Shown here: piece by piece, positions 12,601 to 23,873 of the stretch | Position numbering within the stretch: the stretch's first letter is position 1 | Layout of the letters: every line of letters begins with the position of its first letter | Origin: Sarocladium kiliense | Lineage: Eukaryota; Ascomycota; Sordariomycetes; Hypocreales; Sarocladiaceae | Length of the DNA stretch: 64,000 nucleotides | Reading direction: 5' to 3' | NCBI GenBank assembly: GCA_030734395.1 | Contig: JAUZTG010000036.1 | Location: forward strand, 434,001 to 498,000 | Translations under genes and position numbers: made by a program | The notes under the pieces: model-generated | What the model was told of the DNA's origin: nothing | Database searches by the model: none | Seen by the model: the letters and a program-made list of their open reading frames with translations, nothing else

Positions 12601-15380
12601 GTTGCTGATTACAATTGGGTCCCATCGAGCAAGATATGTCGCATAGTCAAGGTCATCAACGGCAAACGATACATCACGGAAGCAGAGTATCCCCATAGGC
12701 GCGACCCTGTGATTACCACCTTTCTGCAAGAAGAGGACGGCCGCCGGACTGCCATTGCCCGATGCCCCCGAGTCTTTGAAGAAGAAGCACTTCTCCTGGC
12801 CCGCCCAAATAACTTGTCCTTTGACATGGACGACCTTCTGATCTACCACAGCCCTCTTCAAGTTAGGCAGATGAGACGTCATGCAGGGAAAACACCAACC
12901 TTCTTCTCGAGCCTACATCCACTGACGTGGTTGACGTGGACTGGAAAACGTGTATACAAATCTGTTCCGACTTGGAGGATTCGGACAGAGTTGTGGAATG
13001 AATGGATCAAGTCCGGAACCCTCGATGCGGTGAGCGCGTGCTGGATGGACGAGTACGTGCTCCGCGAGGAACCACTACTACGACGGTACTGGAAGGCTAG
13101 AGATCGGGGTCAGTTACTGAAAGCCAAGAAAGCGCTGGATGAGAAGATTGATCAGATCACATCTGCGATTGAAATAGCGACAGAGGTGTCGGAGGTCTGT
13201 CTACTGCCAATACGAACCGCAGATCTATATGCTATGGGCCTGGGCAAGGATGCCAACCAAGTCACCAGCCGTCCGGAAGACTGCTTCGACGATACTCGGG
13301 ATCGAATCTCGGTGATCTTCAACGATATCGGATGTTGGCCAGAAGCACCTGGAGGTGTGTCCAACTGTCGCCGGGATCTTGTCAACGGTCACAGCACCAT
13401 TCGCAACCACGTTCTGGCCGAATGTGCCAACGACTTTGGGATTCCTCGGTTCCAAGTCGAGAAGAATGTTCAATCCATCAAGCTGCTCCCCCTATGGGGC
13501 TTGGACGGCAAAACTGCGAGCCATGGTCTTATCGACAATCTTCTTCAGTCCCAAGTGGATGAGAAGATCCGTGACACAGATGTCCAGCGAGACATTTCCG
13601 ACGTCTTCATTCCGCTTCTGAGGGACTTTGTCAAGGGCGCACGCACGAAGCGATACTCTCGCAGAGATCTCATCAAGTACAGTAACGTCATGCTGTCCAT
13701 GTCCAAGTACTATGAGCACAAGGACTATAGCCGGACTTGGGCCTCGAAGGAGGTCGAGACCGCATGGGCAGAGGCATGGCTCGTACCCTATGATGATCCC
13801 AATATTGCAGACCCGTCGAAATGCTTCGAAATTGAGCGTCCCAGTATGTCAGACTTCCGCGAGGCTCTGGGGATCTATCTTGCCTACTTCTTCATCTTCT
13901 CGGTCAAGATCCCCGAGCGCTGTCCACGTGTGTTCCAGAGCACACACCACGGTATCAGCAGTCTGTTCGGCATGGTACTCAAGCACCGCCGCGGGGTCAC
14001 ATTTGGCATCTGGGATCATGCCATTCTATGGCGTGAGTGTTGCCTCAACATTAGTCCCGCTCAGTGCGAGCTACCGATATCTGTGCAGTCGATGCTTCTC
14101 TCTGGAATCGGACTGGCAACGCGCCTGGCCTACTTCCATGCTGATGTGATCATGCCATGCACATCACTCTTCAATCCGTAAGTCAAAGATTCAAGCAATC
14201 GCAAGTTCTTTCTGACCTAGAGACCAGAATGTGGGAAGCAGAAATTGGCACAGACCAAGGAAAGCTGGGCAGCAGGTCCGCATTCAGTCGCCGAATCGAC
14301 CCTATCGTCAACGGCATTTCGAACATGGACTCCTTCACCCCAGTCGACAAGATCAGAACGGAGAAGCCAACGGTGGTGATGCTGTCAAATGTGCAGTTCA
14401 TCAAAGGTGTCAAGATCGCCATCCTCGCCGCTGATCTCATCGTCAACCGCTACGGCTTCAAGGATTACCAGCTCGTAGTGTACGGGGCCAAGGACCGCCA
14501 GCCGTCGTACGCGCTCGAAATGGCAAAACTCATTGTCGACAACAACCTTTCAGAAAATGTGCACCTCGCTGGCTTCGGAAACCCCAAAGAGGTCCTCAAA
14601 GACGCCTGGCTGTTCATGAACTCATCGATCTCGGAAGGCCTACCGCTTGCAATTGGTGAAGCTGCGCTGGCGGGAGTGCCCATCGTCGCAACGGAAGTTG
14701 GAGCTACGGCCCTTGTTCTGACCGACCCCAAGGATCAAGATCAGCGGTATGGAGAAGTTGTCCCACCGAATGATCCGGTTGCGTTGGCTCGAGCCCAGAT
14801 CAGCATGCTGAGTATGGTGGGACCTTGGGCCAAATTCACCGAAGGCCACTCTATTGATGACAACACCCTGCTCCCCGATGAAATCACAGCAGAGCATGTT
14901 GGGTGGCTCTCGGAGAGAATGCATTCGAAAAGTGATGATCGGCGCAAGCTGGGTCTCCTATCACGAGAGGTTGTCTTGCATAGCTTCCATGGCAACAGGT
15001 ACCTGCGAGAACATGAGCAAATGTACTGGATCCAGTGGCACCAGGCACAGATGCGCATGGACCCAACACTTGACGCTATTGCTCGGCAGACATTCAAGTT
15101 TGGGGCCCATCCTCCCCTGCGATATCACGATCCTGAGGACGACAACCCTATGGAGCTGACCAAGGAACTTGAGGACTCCAGCGAATCAGAGGGCAAAGAG
15201 ATGGCCAAGGTGATAGAGAGGGAGTCACGGATGTCATCTCACAAATGGCAAGACTTCCAGGACAGCTCATCCACAGAAATGGAAAAGCCGCAGCGGAAGA
15301 GGCTGAGCAAGCAGTTGCCAGCGTCAAGAGCATCAACGAGGATGTCTATGCGAGCTGGAAGCTCAACCGACACAGTATGA
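6645..15380 (+). CDS. Giant Gt4c-like membrane protein with C-terminal PelF-type GT4 glycosyltransferase
   Basis: Three exons are inferred: 6645-6874, 6927-14177 and 14228-15380, with introns GTATGC...TATAG and GTAAGT...ACCAG that keep frame, giving about 2877 aa. Residues ~41-66 form an N-terminal membrane segment. A large soluble region follows, then two blocks of hydrophobic helices (~870-1055 and ~1229-1401), another soluble stretch with a beta-rich portion (~1820-2060), and a GT4 domain. The GT4 domain has PEAPGGVSNCRRDLV near 2215 and the donor-binding half from ~2539, with the E-x7-E signature SEGLPLAIGEA near 2630. The second join gives FNPMWEAEIGTDQG, fitting PelF-like proteins. A. 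fumigatus Gt4c/Gtb3 is the proposed GAG synthase, so synthesis and export of a Gal/GalNAc polymer at the plasma membrane is the likely role. The tail after the GT4 fold is acidic and low-complexity. The first ATG in frame is at 6645. Confidence 0.88.
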
Positions 15381-15452
15381 GCGATGGTTTGAAGATTTAG
15401 ACAGCTGGAATGTACATATAATAGTAAAAATGTATTCTATTGGTCGTCACGT

Positions 15453-17393
15453 CTAGTACTCCAGCCGGTCGTCGCATTGCAAGGACACATCGTACCGTTG
15501 CTGGCCCTTCCAAACCTTTGAGCCAGAGTTGTTATCTGCAATCACCCTTCTCAGTTCCGACATCATCGCACCTGGTCCACTGGCAATCACTGTCGTTGGG
15601 CCTGCAATCGTCTTCTCCAGGAAGCCCTCAACAAGAGGTCGGACATCTGGGTGTCTTGAGTCCCCAGCTGTCTGAATAGACGAGGCAGGCTTGACGGTCA
15701 AGATCTGCCGATCTTGGAAACTTGCGGTAGTTTGGCCCTTTATCTCATCCTTCCCCTTCTCGTCCGAGGAAGATGTCGTGTTCAAGTCTGACGCGGCTTC
15801 ACTGTCACGAGTTGCAAAGACACGAATAGTCAAGTCAACACCCTCTGCAGCGGCCTCAAGAGTGTGGAGTTCAGGGCGGATCCATTCAACGTCAGTGGCA
15901 TGTCGAACAAACCATATGACTTCAAGCTTTCGATCAGACTTAATACCAGCTCGGACTGTAGCGAGGACGATGGGGAGGGCGTAAGTGATTCCCGTACCCC
16001 CAGCAACACAGAGGATGTTCTCGTCCGAACCATGAGATTCCATGAGTGACTCGCCATACGGGCCAGTGAGGATGACAGGTGTTGTAAGGCTCTCTCCTTT
16101 CTGGGACCTTGCCTTGAGAAGCTCGGCGATGTTGCGTGTCTCGCCGGATTTGGCTCGAAAGACATAGCTGTGAGAAGTAACTCCATCAACAGTCAGAGGC
16201 GCATTTAGAGGCGTTAGAGGGTGAGACTGCCAGATGCTTCCGTCTGTGAAGCAAAGGTAGAAGTGCTGCCCAACGTTCCATGCGCGGCCTGGTTGCTCAA
16301 AGTCAAGACGCACAATGTCACCTTCGGCGCTGTTGGGGAACAAGGTAGCTGATGCCTGCGCAGGATGGAAGAAGCCGCTGTCCTTGCCAATAGCCTTCCT
16401 ATGAATCAGGTAGGTTCTTCCCAATCGAATAAAGCGGTCAATGAACCAGAGGACAATAGCCGGCGTCAAGAAGCAGTGCAGCTTCTCCCAGTGTGCAATA
16501 CAAGCACCGCAGTATACCATGGCCAGCACGTAGTGTGACTTTCTGAAGAACTCGTACCCGGTCCGACGGATAACGATCGGCAAGCTGAAGGCATATAACA
16601 TGAGGACTAGGATTAAAGCGACAAGTCCCCAGATCATGTAAAGCTGTTCGATCCATTCTCGGCCGGTGACAGGCTGGGGTTGGTAGAGCTTCGCCATGGT
16701 CACAGTCCATCCGATGGTGTGCAGCACAGACTGAACAATAATGATGTACCCGACCCAACGGTGAAGGAAGTTGAAGTGCTGGTACGGAACACCCGTGATG
16801 ACACTAAGCAGCGACTCTCTACTCGCCAGCATGACCGACAACGGCGTGAGAGCATACGCAATGACACCCACGCGGTTCGACCATGGACCGAGAGTTGTGC
16901 GAGTATTGTAGACGCCCGGCATGTTCTTGACAGGAGTCTTCCACATGTTGTAGGTGAGTCCGATGAAGCTGAAGAGAGTGAGGTAGCCGGTCAGGACGGC
17001 GAGGATGAGAACTTGAAGGCGGGTGGTGCGGCCGAAGATGCAGCGGATGGAATCGGGGAGAAGGTAGTGTCTTGACGAGGCAGCGATGGCCCTGACGGCT
17101 CTGGCTGCGCCGGAAGATGTACCTGACGATGAACCGGAGCGGGTGAAGAGATAGAAGAACCCCCAGACAGCAAAGACGAAGACGAACGTAAGCCATATGA
17201 TGCCAGTATAGATCATACCCGTGTCGTGCGACTCGTATACGACATCGAGATAGGCACATGATCCCGGATCGTTGAGACATGGAACCTGGCGTTCGGCATA
17301 GCCCCAGTGGTTGGTTGTGTTGACATCGAGGGTGTGGTCTTGGATGTGGCGTCTGGAGAGCGCAGATGTTACTCTGGCAAGGAGAGCGGCCAT
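15453..17393 (-). CDS. Ferric reductase-like transmembrane flavocytochrome (FRE family)
   Basis: A single-exon protein of 646 aa if it starts at MAALLARV (17393); an in-frame ATG at 17447 would add 18 charged residues. It has an extracellular N-terminus, about six or seven membrane helices with paired haem histidines (LHRWVGY...LHTIGW and KSHYVLA...AHWEKLH), then a cytosolic FAD domain with SHPLTPLNA, and an NAD(P)H domain with GPYGES, CVAGGTGITYALP and a C-terminal SGPGAMMSEL. This is the layout of fungal metalloreductases that pass electrons from cytosolic NADPH to extracellular Fe(III) or Cu(II). A linker of about 50 residues rich in Asp/Ser/Lys interrupts the NAD domain. The gene ends 72 bp from the stop of the giant GT4 gene, tail to tail. 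No iron permease or multicopper oxidase is adjacent, so the metal and role are open. Confidence 0.9.
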   Translation of the reverse strand: MAALLARVTSALSRRHIQDHTLDVNTTNHWGYAERQVPCLNDPGSCAYLDVVYESHDTGMIYTGIIWLTFVFVFAVWGFFYLFTRSGSSSGTSSGAARAVRAIAASSRHYLLPDSIRCIFGRTTRLQVLILAVLTGYLTLFSFIGLTYNMWKTPVKNMPGVYNTRTTLGPWSNRVGVIAYALTPLSVMLASRESLLSVITGVPYQHFNFLHRWVGYIIIVQSVLHTIGWTVTMAKLYQPQPVTGREWIEQLYMIWGLVALILVLMLYAFSLPIVIRRTGYEFFRKSHYVLAMVYCGACIAHWEKLHCFLTPAIVLWFIDRFIRLGRTYLIHRKAIGKDSGFFHPAQASATLFPNSAEGDIVRLDFEQPGRAWNVGQHFYLCFTDGSIWQSHPLTPLNAPLTVDGVTSHSYVFRAKSGETRNIAELLKARSQKGESLTTPVILTGPYGESLMESHGSDENILCVAGGTGITYALPIVLATVRAGIKSDRKLEVIWFVRHATDVEWIRPELHTLEAAAEGVDLTIRVFATRDSEAASDLNTTSSSDEKGKDEIKGQTTASFQDRQILTVKPASSIQTAGDSRHPDVRPLVEGFLEKTIAGPTTVIASGPGAMMSELRRVIADNNSGSKVWKGQQRYDVSLQCDDRLEY

Positions 17394-18608
17394 GATGGGC
17401 TTCTCACGATGAATGACTGAATCAGGACCTGAGTCAGTTCCATGCAATGATCGGCTCTTCTGTGATTAGAATGCAACAAAGGAGGTTGTCTGCATAGAAA
17501 CGGGAAAAGAAGGGACAGAACGCATGTATATATTGCTCCAGGAGAGAAGGGTCCACATGGACATCCAGAGTGTACAAGACAAGGCTGGCCCTGTTTCCTT
17601 TCTCCGTGACCATTCTTGATGAACTCTCGGCAATGCAACCCAAGGCATGCTTGGTTCTTTATCAAGTAGCAAAGAGACACGCCTGCAGCCATCCATGCAT
17701 CCCTCCATCGCTCTACTCCTTGGCCGCTGCTCTATCCACGGCTATGCTATCTCAGCCCCCCTCAGACCTATAACCCCTTGGACAATAGTCAAACCCAACG
17801 CCCGTAGAATGAGCGAGTTGCAAGGATCAACGAGAAGTTTTGCGGCTGTTAATAGAGGGCACTCCCCATATGGGTTGCCTATTCGGGGATGGTGCCCGCG
17901 GCCATTTGAGAAGCTTAAATCCCACATGGCGAAGCCTGCGATAGACTCCTAGTTGGGAGGTATTTGCCGTGGGGAAGCTAGAAAGAACACGTTTTTCGAC
18001 TGTCTGTTCTCTCTTGACTCTCAAAGATTTCTCGGGATCATTAATTCCTCTGCTGAATGCCATGGCACACATCCTCCCATCTCGCCTCATTCGCCAAGGT
18101 CTCCACCCCTGCCTCTTCCGCTCAACGGCAGCATGCCCTCCGCCTTCGATCCTCCCTCGTGAAGAAGCCCAAGCGGTAGTCTTTGCTAATATGTTGGAGC
18201 CCATCAATATAAATTCTGGGCATATTGGATCCAGTGGCACATGCTGACCTTCGCAATACGGTCAGTGGTGGGCTCTTTAATATATATGACAGAACGGTTC
18301 ATGCTCATCTGACTTCTGGACGGGAACAAGATCCGGGGATTAATTATTTTATTTCTCCGTCGTGGCTTGCAGAATCGAGATGAACCCAACGTCTCTCTGC
18401 TTGTTCCGTGTCGCAATTAAGCACGCAGGTCTTGCCTGGGAATCAATATCCGAGCGAGTCGCAGCTTCTGCCAACGCCTTTTTTGTGATTTGGGTATCCT
18501 TCGAAATAATATGCTTTGCCCTTTGGCAATCCTTTCCTCCATCTGTGTGTGCTAGATTCCCAAGTACAAGTGAGAGCTGATGACCACACAATGGTCCTTT
18601 CTTTAGCC
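17394..18608. other. Intergenic region: FRE promoter and downstream region of the RhaR-like regulator
   Basis: No supported gene. It should contain the ferric reductase promoter (just right of 17393) and the 3' region of the regulator that ends at 18609. Confidence 0.4.
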
Positions 18609-21358
18609 TCAGCCCATCGGCATTAAATCCCCCCCATCCTGCTTGAACAGCCAGTCGCTATTTGCGTCCACCATAAAGTTCGTGATGTTATACTCGCTCG
18701 GTTGCGCAATTTGTGTCGCACCGCCCTCCATACCAGTATCCGTCTGCTGCTGTTGCTGCTGTCCTCCATTCGCAGCCAAGCTCTCTCCGCCAAACGGCAG
18801 CCGTGGCACATTGAAGAAGTCAAACACATCCAAGTATTCGAGGTCATGTGGTTGCGGTGTTCTCGCTGGTGTCACGCTCGGGAAGCGACTCATCGCAGGT
18901 GCACCTCCTGCACCGCCATGTCGAGGCTGGTGTGAGATCAAGAAATCCAGATCGAACGCCGTCCGTCGCATATCGGCCAAGATCCTGACAGAACTCGGAG
19001 TTACTCCATCTCCCTTCTCCTCGCTAGCCCGATGCTCGTCCAGTACCCTCTGCAGCAACTCACAATACCTCGCTGCAACAGGCCAATACCTACCCATTTC
19101 CCGCAGCGTGTCAACGAAGAATGCCACCTGTGGCGACAGTTTATGCTCAATCGTTGACCCGTGCACGAGAAGCAGTCGAGCGGCAACCCACAGCGTAAAG
19201 GCGAATGGAGGACCTAGCTTTGACAGCAGCCCCTGCTTGACGACGAACTCGCCCAACGCGACGATGCTCTCCACGGCAGCTTGACATCTCTGTGAGGCGC
19301 TGAACGAGGGCGTGAAGATAGGCGACCTTGTCGTGGGATATGCAGCCGATGAATGCAGACGCACCACAGCCGTATGGTACGTCGCCTGCAACATCACCCA
19401 TCCGCAGTTCAGGGACTTGTGGCCTGGTTGATACAGCTTGTCCATGCGCAAGTCCGGTGGCACCAGGAAATACCAAGAGTTCAGATTCTGGTCCAGTTCC
19501 TTGTACCGTAGCTGCCATTGCTCAACATCGCTGAGAGCGCTGATGTCGACTGGCTGCTTGAGAAATTTGTGAATGTTGCTCAAGATGCCGAGGACCTCGA
19601 CGTACCACCCGAATGCGCCCATGTTCTCAGGGTTGTTTACATGGTGTCGTTCATCGCCATCCTCTCCGGATGCATCCGGCTTGAACCACCGAGTCTCGAC
19701 TTTCTGGTTCTTCATCCACAGGTCGTCACGGCATGGCAGCAAGCGGTCAATTTCCTTGTCATCCAGGGCGAACTCAAATGCAGTTGCAATGGTCGCATAG
19801 CGATCCAGCAAATACACCATCCAGAAAAGTCGCCGTCTGGATTCTTCTTCGATGAAGTCTCTTGGTTCCGGAAGTACCATCGCGCGCAGAGTATATATGG
19901 AGGGGAAGTTCGGTGAGACCATCGATGAAGTCGTCTCGACAGCTAGACCTAGCTGTACAACAGAGCGAGTGATGAGCGCCATGATGTTCCACCCTGGTGG
20001 TCCGTTGCTGCTCCCACACAGATCCAACGCCAGGATCACCAGTGCTTGTAACGCTTGAACAGATGAATTCTCCATGCCGTAAAGGAGGACTCGTTGTTTC
20101 GAGATTTGATGGTAATGCCGTCGTCGATCTTCGGTCAGTCTCGCATCAGTGGAGTATCGCATCGTAGTTGCGACAATGGCATGTAAGAGGATACGATCTG
20201 TCTCGCACAGCGTTGATGGCCCAAACAATGTGTCGAGGGTGGTCTTGCGGTGCAGAATAGGGCACCAAGTATTGATGTGCCTGAAATAAAGATCAACTAG
20301 AGCGTAGAGAAGATCGTATGGCGGCATGTCTTGGTCCCCAGTTATAGGCGTGGAAGACGGAATCGAAAGGGAGCCGGACTGCGCGCCGCCGTAATATTCC
20401 TGCGGCGTTGCCTCTGACTGAGCAGCAGGCATACTCGCTACTGGAGAAACATCAGATATTGGCATTTGGGGCTGAAAGTTGCCTGAAAGCGCATGTGCCT
20501 GCTGTTGATCAAAGCCCAACGTCTGGTTGCTTGGAGTAAACCCCGACGACTTGTGTAGGAACATTGCAGCACCTGTTGCTGGTGACAGAGTCTGATTAGA
20601 GGCACCAATCGCATTTGTAGCGTCGCGCGACTCGGGACGGTGCGAGCCTAGACTCGGTGCGTTGCAGGGCACATTCTGCTGCTGGGTATGAACGCCATTC
20701 GGGGCAAGGACGGCGAGGATGTCGGCATGAGACTTGAGCATCCCCTCAAGCCTGTCGAGGCGGCCTTCGAGTTCTCGACCTGCGTTGCTCGTCAGAATGT
20801 GTTCTCATCGTAGGTGTAGGAACATTCTGGTTAGACATACCATAGCCAGCGCGCAGGCCAGGCTTCTTGCGCTCCTTGTACTCGCACTTGGCTCCATTGC
20901 GCGTGCACCAGCCGCATGACGGGTGACCTCGGTCGCATTTCACCTGCATCAATGTTAGACATGGTCAGCACATAGGCACCAGCACTGTGATCGTACCTTG
21001 CGTTGCTTGCAGAGCTCGCATCTGGGGCAGTTCACTGTCAGCTTGGACCTCGAGGGCATACTCTTCACGGCCACTCGTGTGCGGTGTGGTAGCAAAAAGG
21101 GTTGTGATGGAGGACTAACGAGACAGATATGGGTCGCTTGCGCTTACTACCGCGATAAGCAGTGTCATGGTCCTGATCCTCGTCACTCTGGTCGTCACTC
21201 TCCTGCTCAGCAAGACCATGCCCAGTCAAGGACGAAGGTGAAGCTTGCTTGACATCGTCGCTGCCAATCCCTCGGTCGGTCGCAGAAGTCGAGGTCCTCC
21301 TCGCCGACACGGAGGTGAACCCCGTAGTCGTCGTCGCGCCACTGCTACCATTGTGCAT
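18609..21358 (-). CDS. rhaR: RhaR-like Zn(II)2Cys6 transcription factor
   Basis: Four exons are inferred on the minus strand: 21358-21120, 21021-20997, 20943-20841 and 20779-18609, giving 845 aa. The joins restore a canonical binuclear zinc cluster: SCELCKQRKVKC, then DRGHPSCGWCTRNGAKC, followed by KERKKPGLRAGYG and a RELEGRLDRLE dimerisation stretch. Upstream is an acidic Ser/Asp-rich N-terminus with a basic SKRKRP patch. Residues from about 250 carry the fungal-specific middle homology region (LVDLYFRHINTWCPILH and FWMVYLLDRYATIATAFEF); a short polyglutamine run lies near the C-terminus. In Aspergillus nidulans the regulator RhaR (AN5673) is adjacent to lraC (AN5672) and drives rhamnose catabolic and alpha-L-rhamnosidase genes. 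Here the gene is divergent from an LraC-like gene, so the name rests on synteny plus general similarity, not on a search. The first donor site is GTTAGT, slightly unusual. Confidence 0.82.
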
Positions 21359-22411
21359 GGCGGGCAGCCCGGATCACGAGATTCGTGTGGCCTGCCTCGT
21401 ACAGGGCAGGGCAGGGCAAGGCAGGCTGGGATCGGCTCGTGCCGAAGCACCTCCGCCCTTTCGGGGTGTCGATACGCCGGAGGGCTTTGTCTCGGTGGTT
21501 CGGGATAGGAGCTTACGACGCGACGTGGGAGACAAGGCTGGATCACGGTCGGATGAAGCTGCCGGGTGCAGACTGGCGACTTCAGGGGACGACGTTAGAC
21601 ACGTGAGCCGGGGGGTCAAGTGGTGCCGAGGATAACAACGGTGAAAGATGTGCCGTCGGATAAATGCGCGCTCAGGATGTTGATGCAGAGCTGGCAGAGG
21701 TGACGGCTACTGCAGCTGCGAGACTAGCGACCGTGAGGGACTGGATTGGCTCGGTCAAGCTCTGCAGTGAATGGCACAGGAGTCATGAGGCACGGTGAGT
21801 AATCGTGGCGGCGGCGGCGGCGGTGGTGGTGGTGGTGGTGGTGGTGCTCTGCCTGAAGCTCCAAGCTCATCCGCCCGTCTGCTCCGGGGTACATCGATCG
21901 CCATACAATGCGGGGTGCAGGCGACGGTACCCGCAAGCAGCCACTGGTAGCGCCCGGTTCCTTCCCCGCGATGCTGCTGAAGCACGGCAGGAGCTTCACG
22001 TAATCTGCCGACTTCGGAGCTTCACCTGAACATCGTAGCTTGGACCAGAGGATGCCTCTCCCTCTCTATCTCTGTCTAACCAACAGGAAAAATTCTAGAA
22101 AATTTTCCAGACCATTCCCGCATGAAGCCATCGTCAGGCTAACCACTTGACACCCGCCCAATTCGCCATGTTCCATCGATCCATCCTCCTTCTGCCAAGT
22201 GGAGGCTAGTCCCGCCAGCCCTCGGCGTCCTTTGACCCGAGACCATCATCACCACCTTTACTTCCCCTCGGCACCGTCGCCAGCCTTACCTTGGACTTTT
22301 GCTCATGTTTTTCTGAATCCTATTTACTCTTTTGGTTTCGTTCTTCACGAGACTTGCTTCCGGTTCTCTCTTCTCAACATCAGACCCACCTTAGAACCAT
22401 CGCATCTCATC
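21359..22411. promoter_or_regulatory. Divergent rhaR-lraC promoter region
   Basis: About 1.05 kb separates the two start codons. It contains a GGC/GGT microsatellite at 21806-21846, a CreA-like CCCCGC hexamer near 21965, and a pyrimidine-rich stretch just before the lraC ATG, which is common in fungal core promoters. Shared regulation of both genes is inferred from the divergent arrangement. Confidence 0.55.
21806..21846. repeat. (GGC)n(GGT)n trinucleotide microsatellite
   Basis: A run of about five GGC units is followed directly by about eight GGT units in the intergenic region between the regulator and lraC. On the minus strand it could be read as polyproline or polyhistidine, but no gene extends through it. 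Confidence 0.9.
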
Positions 22412-23846
22412 ATGGCTTCTGTTCGCAGCTTTCCCACCATTGCCAAGGTGCGGTCCTTCATCGTCGGCGGTGTTGGATCCGGTATGTCTCACTCACTCGC
22501 GCAGCCTCTTATTTCTTTCCAGCTAATCCTCATATAGGCGGCGACTACCACAACGTGAAGGGCGGCCATTGGTAGGTCTCGTTGTATCATTTTCCTCGTC
22601 TCCGTCGCTAACACCACAAAGGCTCATCGACAGCGACATCTCAACCCCGTGCGCCCGCTGGGAAAAGTACCGCTCATCTCGCACCTCTTTCGGCATCAAT
22701 GTTCTGGGCAGCTTCGTCGTTGAGCTTGAAGCCACAGATGGCACCGTTGGCTTTGCCACTGGCTTCGGCGGTCCTCCAGCCTGTTGGCTCGTTCACCAGC
22801 ACTTTGAGCGCTTCCTCATTGGCGCTGACCCGCGCGACACGAACCGCCTCTTCGAGCAGATGTACCTTGCCTCTATCTTCTACGGTCGCAAGGGTCTTGC
22901 TACGGCTATCATCTCGGTCATTGACCTTGCACTGTGGGATCTGCTGGGTAAGCTGCGCAATGAGCCTGTGTACCGCCTCATCGGTGGTGCTGTGAGAGAT
23001 CGCATCAACTTCTACTGCACTGGTCCAGACCCAGTTGCCGCTAAGCGCATGGGCTTCTGGGGTGCCAAGGTTCCCCTGCCCTTCTGCCCAGAGGAAGGTC
23101 GACCTGGTCTCCTCAAGAACATCGAGTTCCTCAGGAAGCACCGCGAGTCCGTCGGTCCGGAGTTCCCCCTCATGGTCGACTGCTGGATGTCCCTGAACGT
23201 GAGCTACACCATTGAGCTCGTCAAGGAAGCAGAGAAGCAAGGCCTCAACATCAACTGGTGGGAGGAGTGCTTGAGCCCTGATGACACGGATGGCTTCGAG
23301 CAGATCAAGCGCGCACACCCTACCGTCAAATTCACCACCGGTGAGCACGAGTACTCACGATACGGATTCCGCAAGCTCATTGAGCCCCGGAATCTCGACA
23401 TTATTCAGCCCGATGTCATGTGGCTTGGAGGCTTGACAGAGCTTCTCAAGGTCTCCGCCATGGCTGCTGCATACGACATCCCTGTTGTTCCCCACGCCAG
23501 CGGTGCCTACAGCTACCACTTCGTCATCTCACAGCCCAACACACCCTTCCAAGAATACCTCGCCAACTCACCCGACGGATCAAGTGTTCTGCCTGTGTTC
23601 GGAGACATGTTCGTGGACGAAGTTATGCCGACCAAGGGATTCCTGACTGCAGAGGATCTGGACCAGCCAGGATTCGGTCTTGTCTTCAACCCCGCGGCTA
23701 AGGCCAGGCTGATTCCGTCAGACTATCTTCTGAACCCGCCGCCAATGAAGGCTTTGGAGCCTGCGACGGAGCAGAATGGCACAAAGGAGGAGGGGGGTGT
23801 TTTGAACACGTTGACTGAGAAGGTCGAGCAGCTGACCACGAATTAA
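22412..23846 (+). CDS. lraC: L-rhamnonate dehydratase (enolase superfamily)
   Basis: Three exons, 22412-22481, 22538-22571 and 22622-23846, join in frame to 442 aa. The small first exons supply MASVRSFPTIAKVRSF, then GGDYHNVKGGHW before LIDSDISTPCARW. Enolase-superfamily features include the N-terminal capping domain (SFVVELEATDGTVGFA and FGGPPACWLVHQHFE), DLALWDLLGK, the metal-site region with MVDCWMSLN and NWWEECLSPDD, TTGEHEYSRYGFRKLIE, and PHASGAYSYHFV carrying the catalytic histidine region. This combination is specific to L-rhamnonate dehydratases. The enzyme converts L-rhamnonate to 2-keto-3-deoxy-L-rhamnonate (LRA3/LraC), the third step of the non-phosphorylated rhamnose pathway in the cytosol. 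It is divergent from the RhaR-like gene and followed by the first-step dehydrogenase. A C-terminal extension of about 30 residues is low-complexity. Confidence 0.93.
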
Positions 23847-23867
23847 GGTCTGGATACTTTATGAACA

Positions 23868-23873
23868 ATAAAT
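23868..23873 (+). terminator. Candidate polyadenylation signal of lraC
   Basis: An AATAAA hexamer lies about 22 bases after the lraC stop codon, within an AT-rich 3' flank. Confidence 0.4.

Noticed and set aside
14031..14094. Possible intron GTGAGT...GTGCAG inside the large GT4 exon
   Set aside because: The unspliced reading gives a continuous sequence consistent with the PelF-like domain, so no intron was placed.
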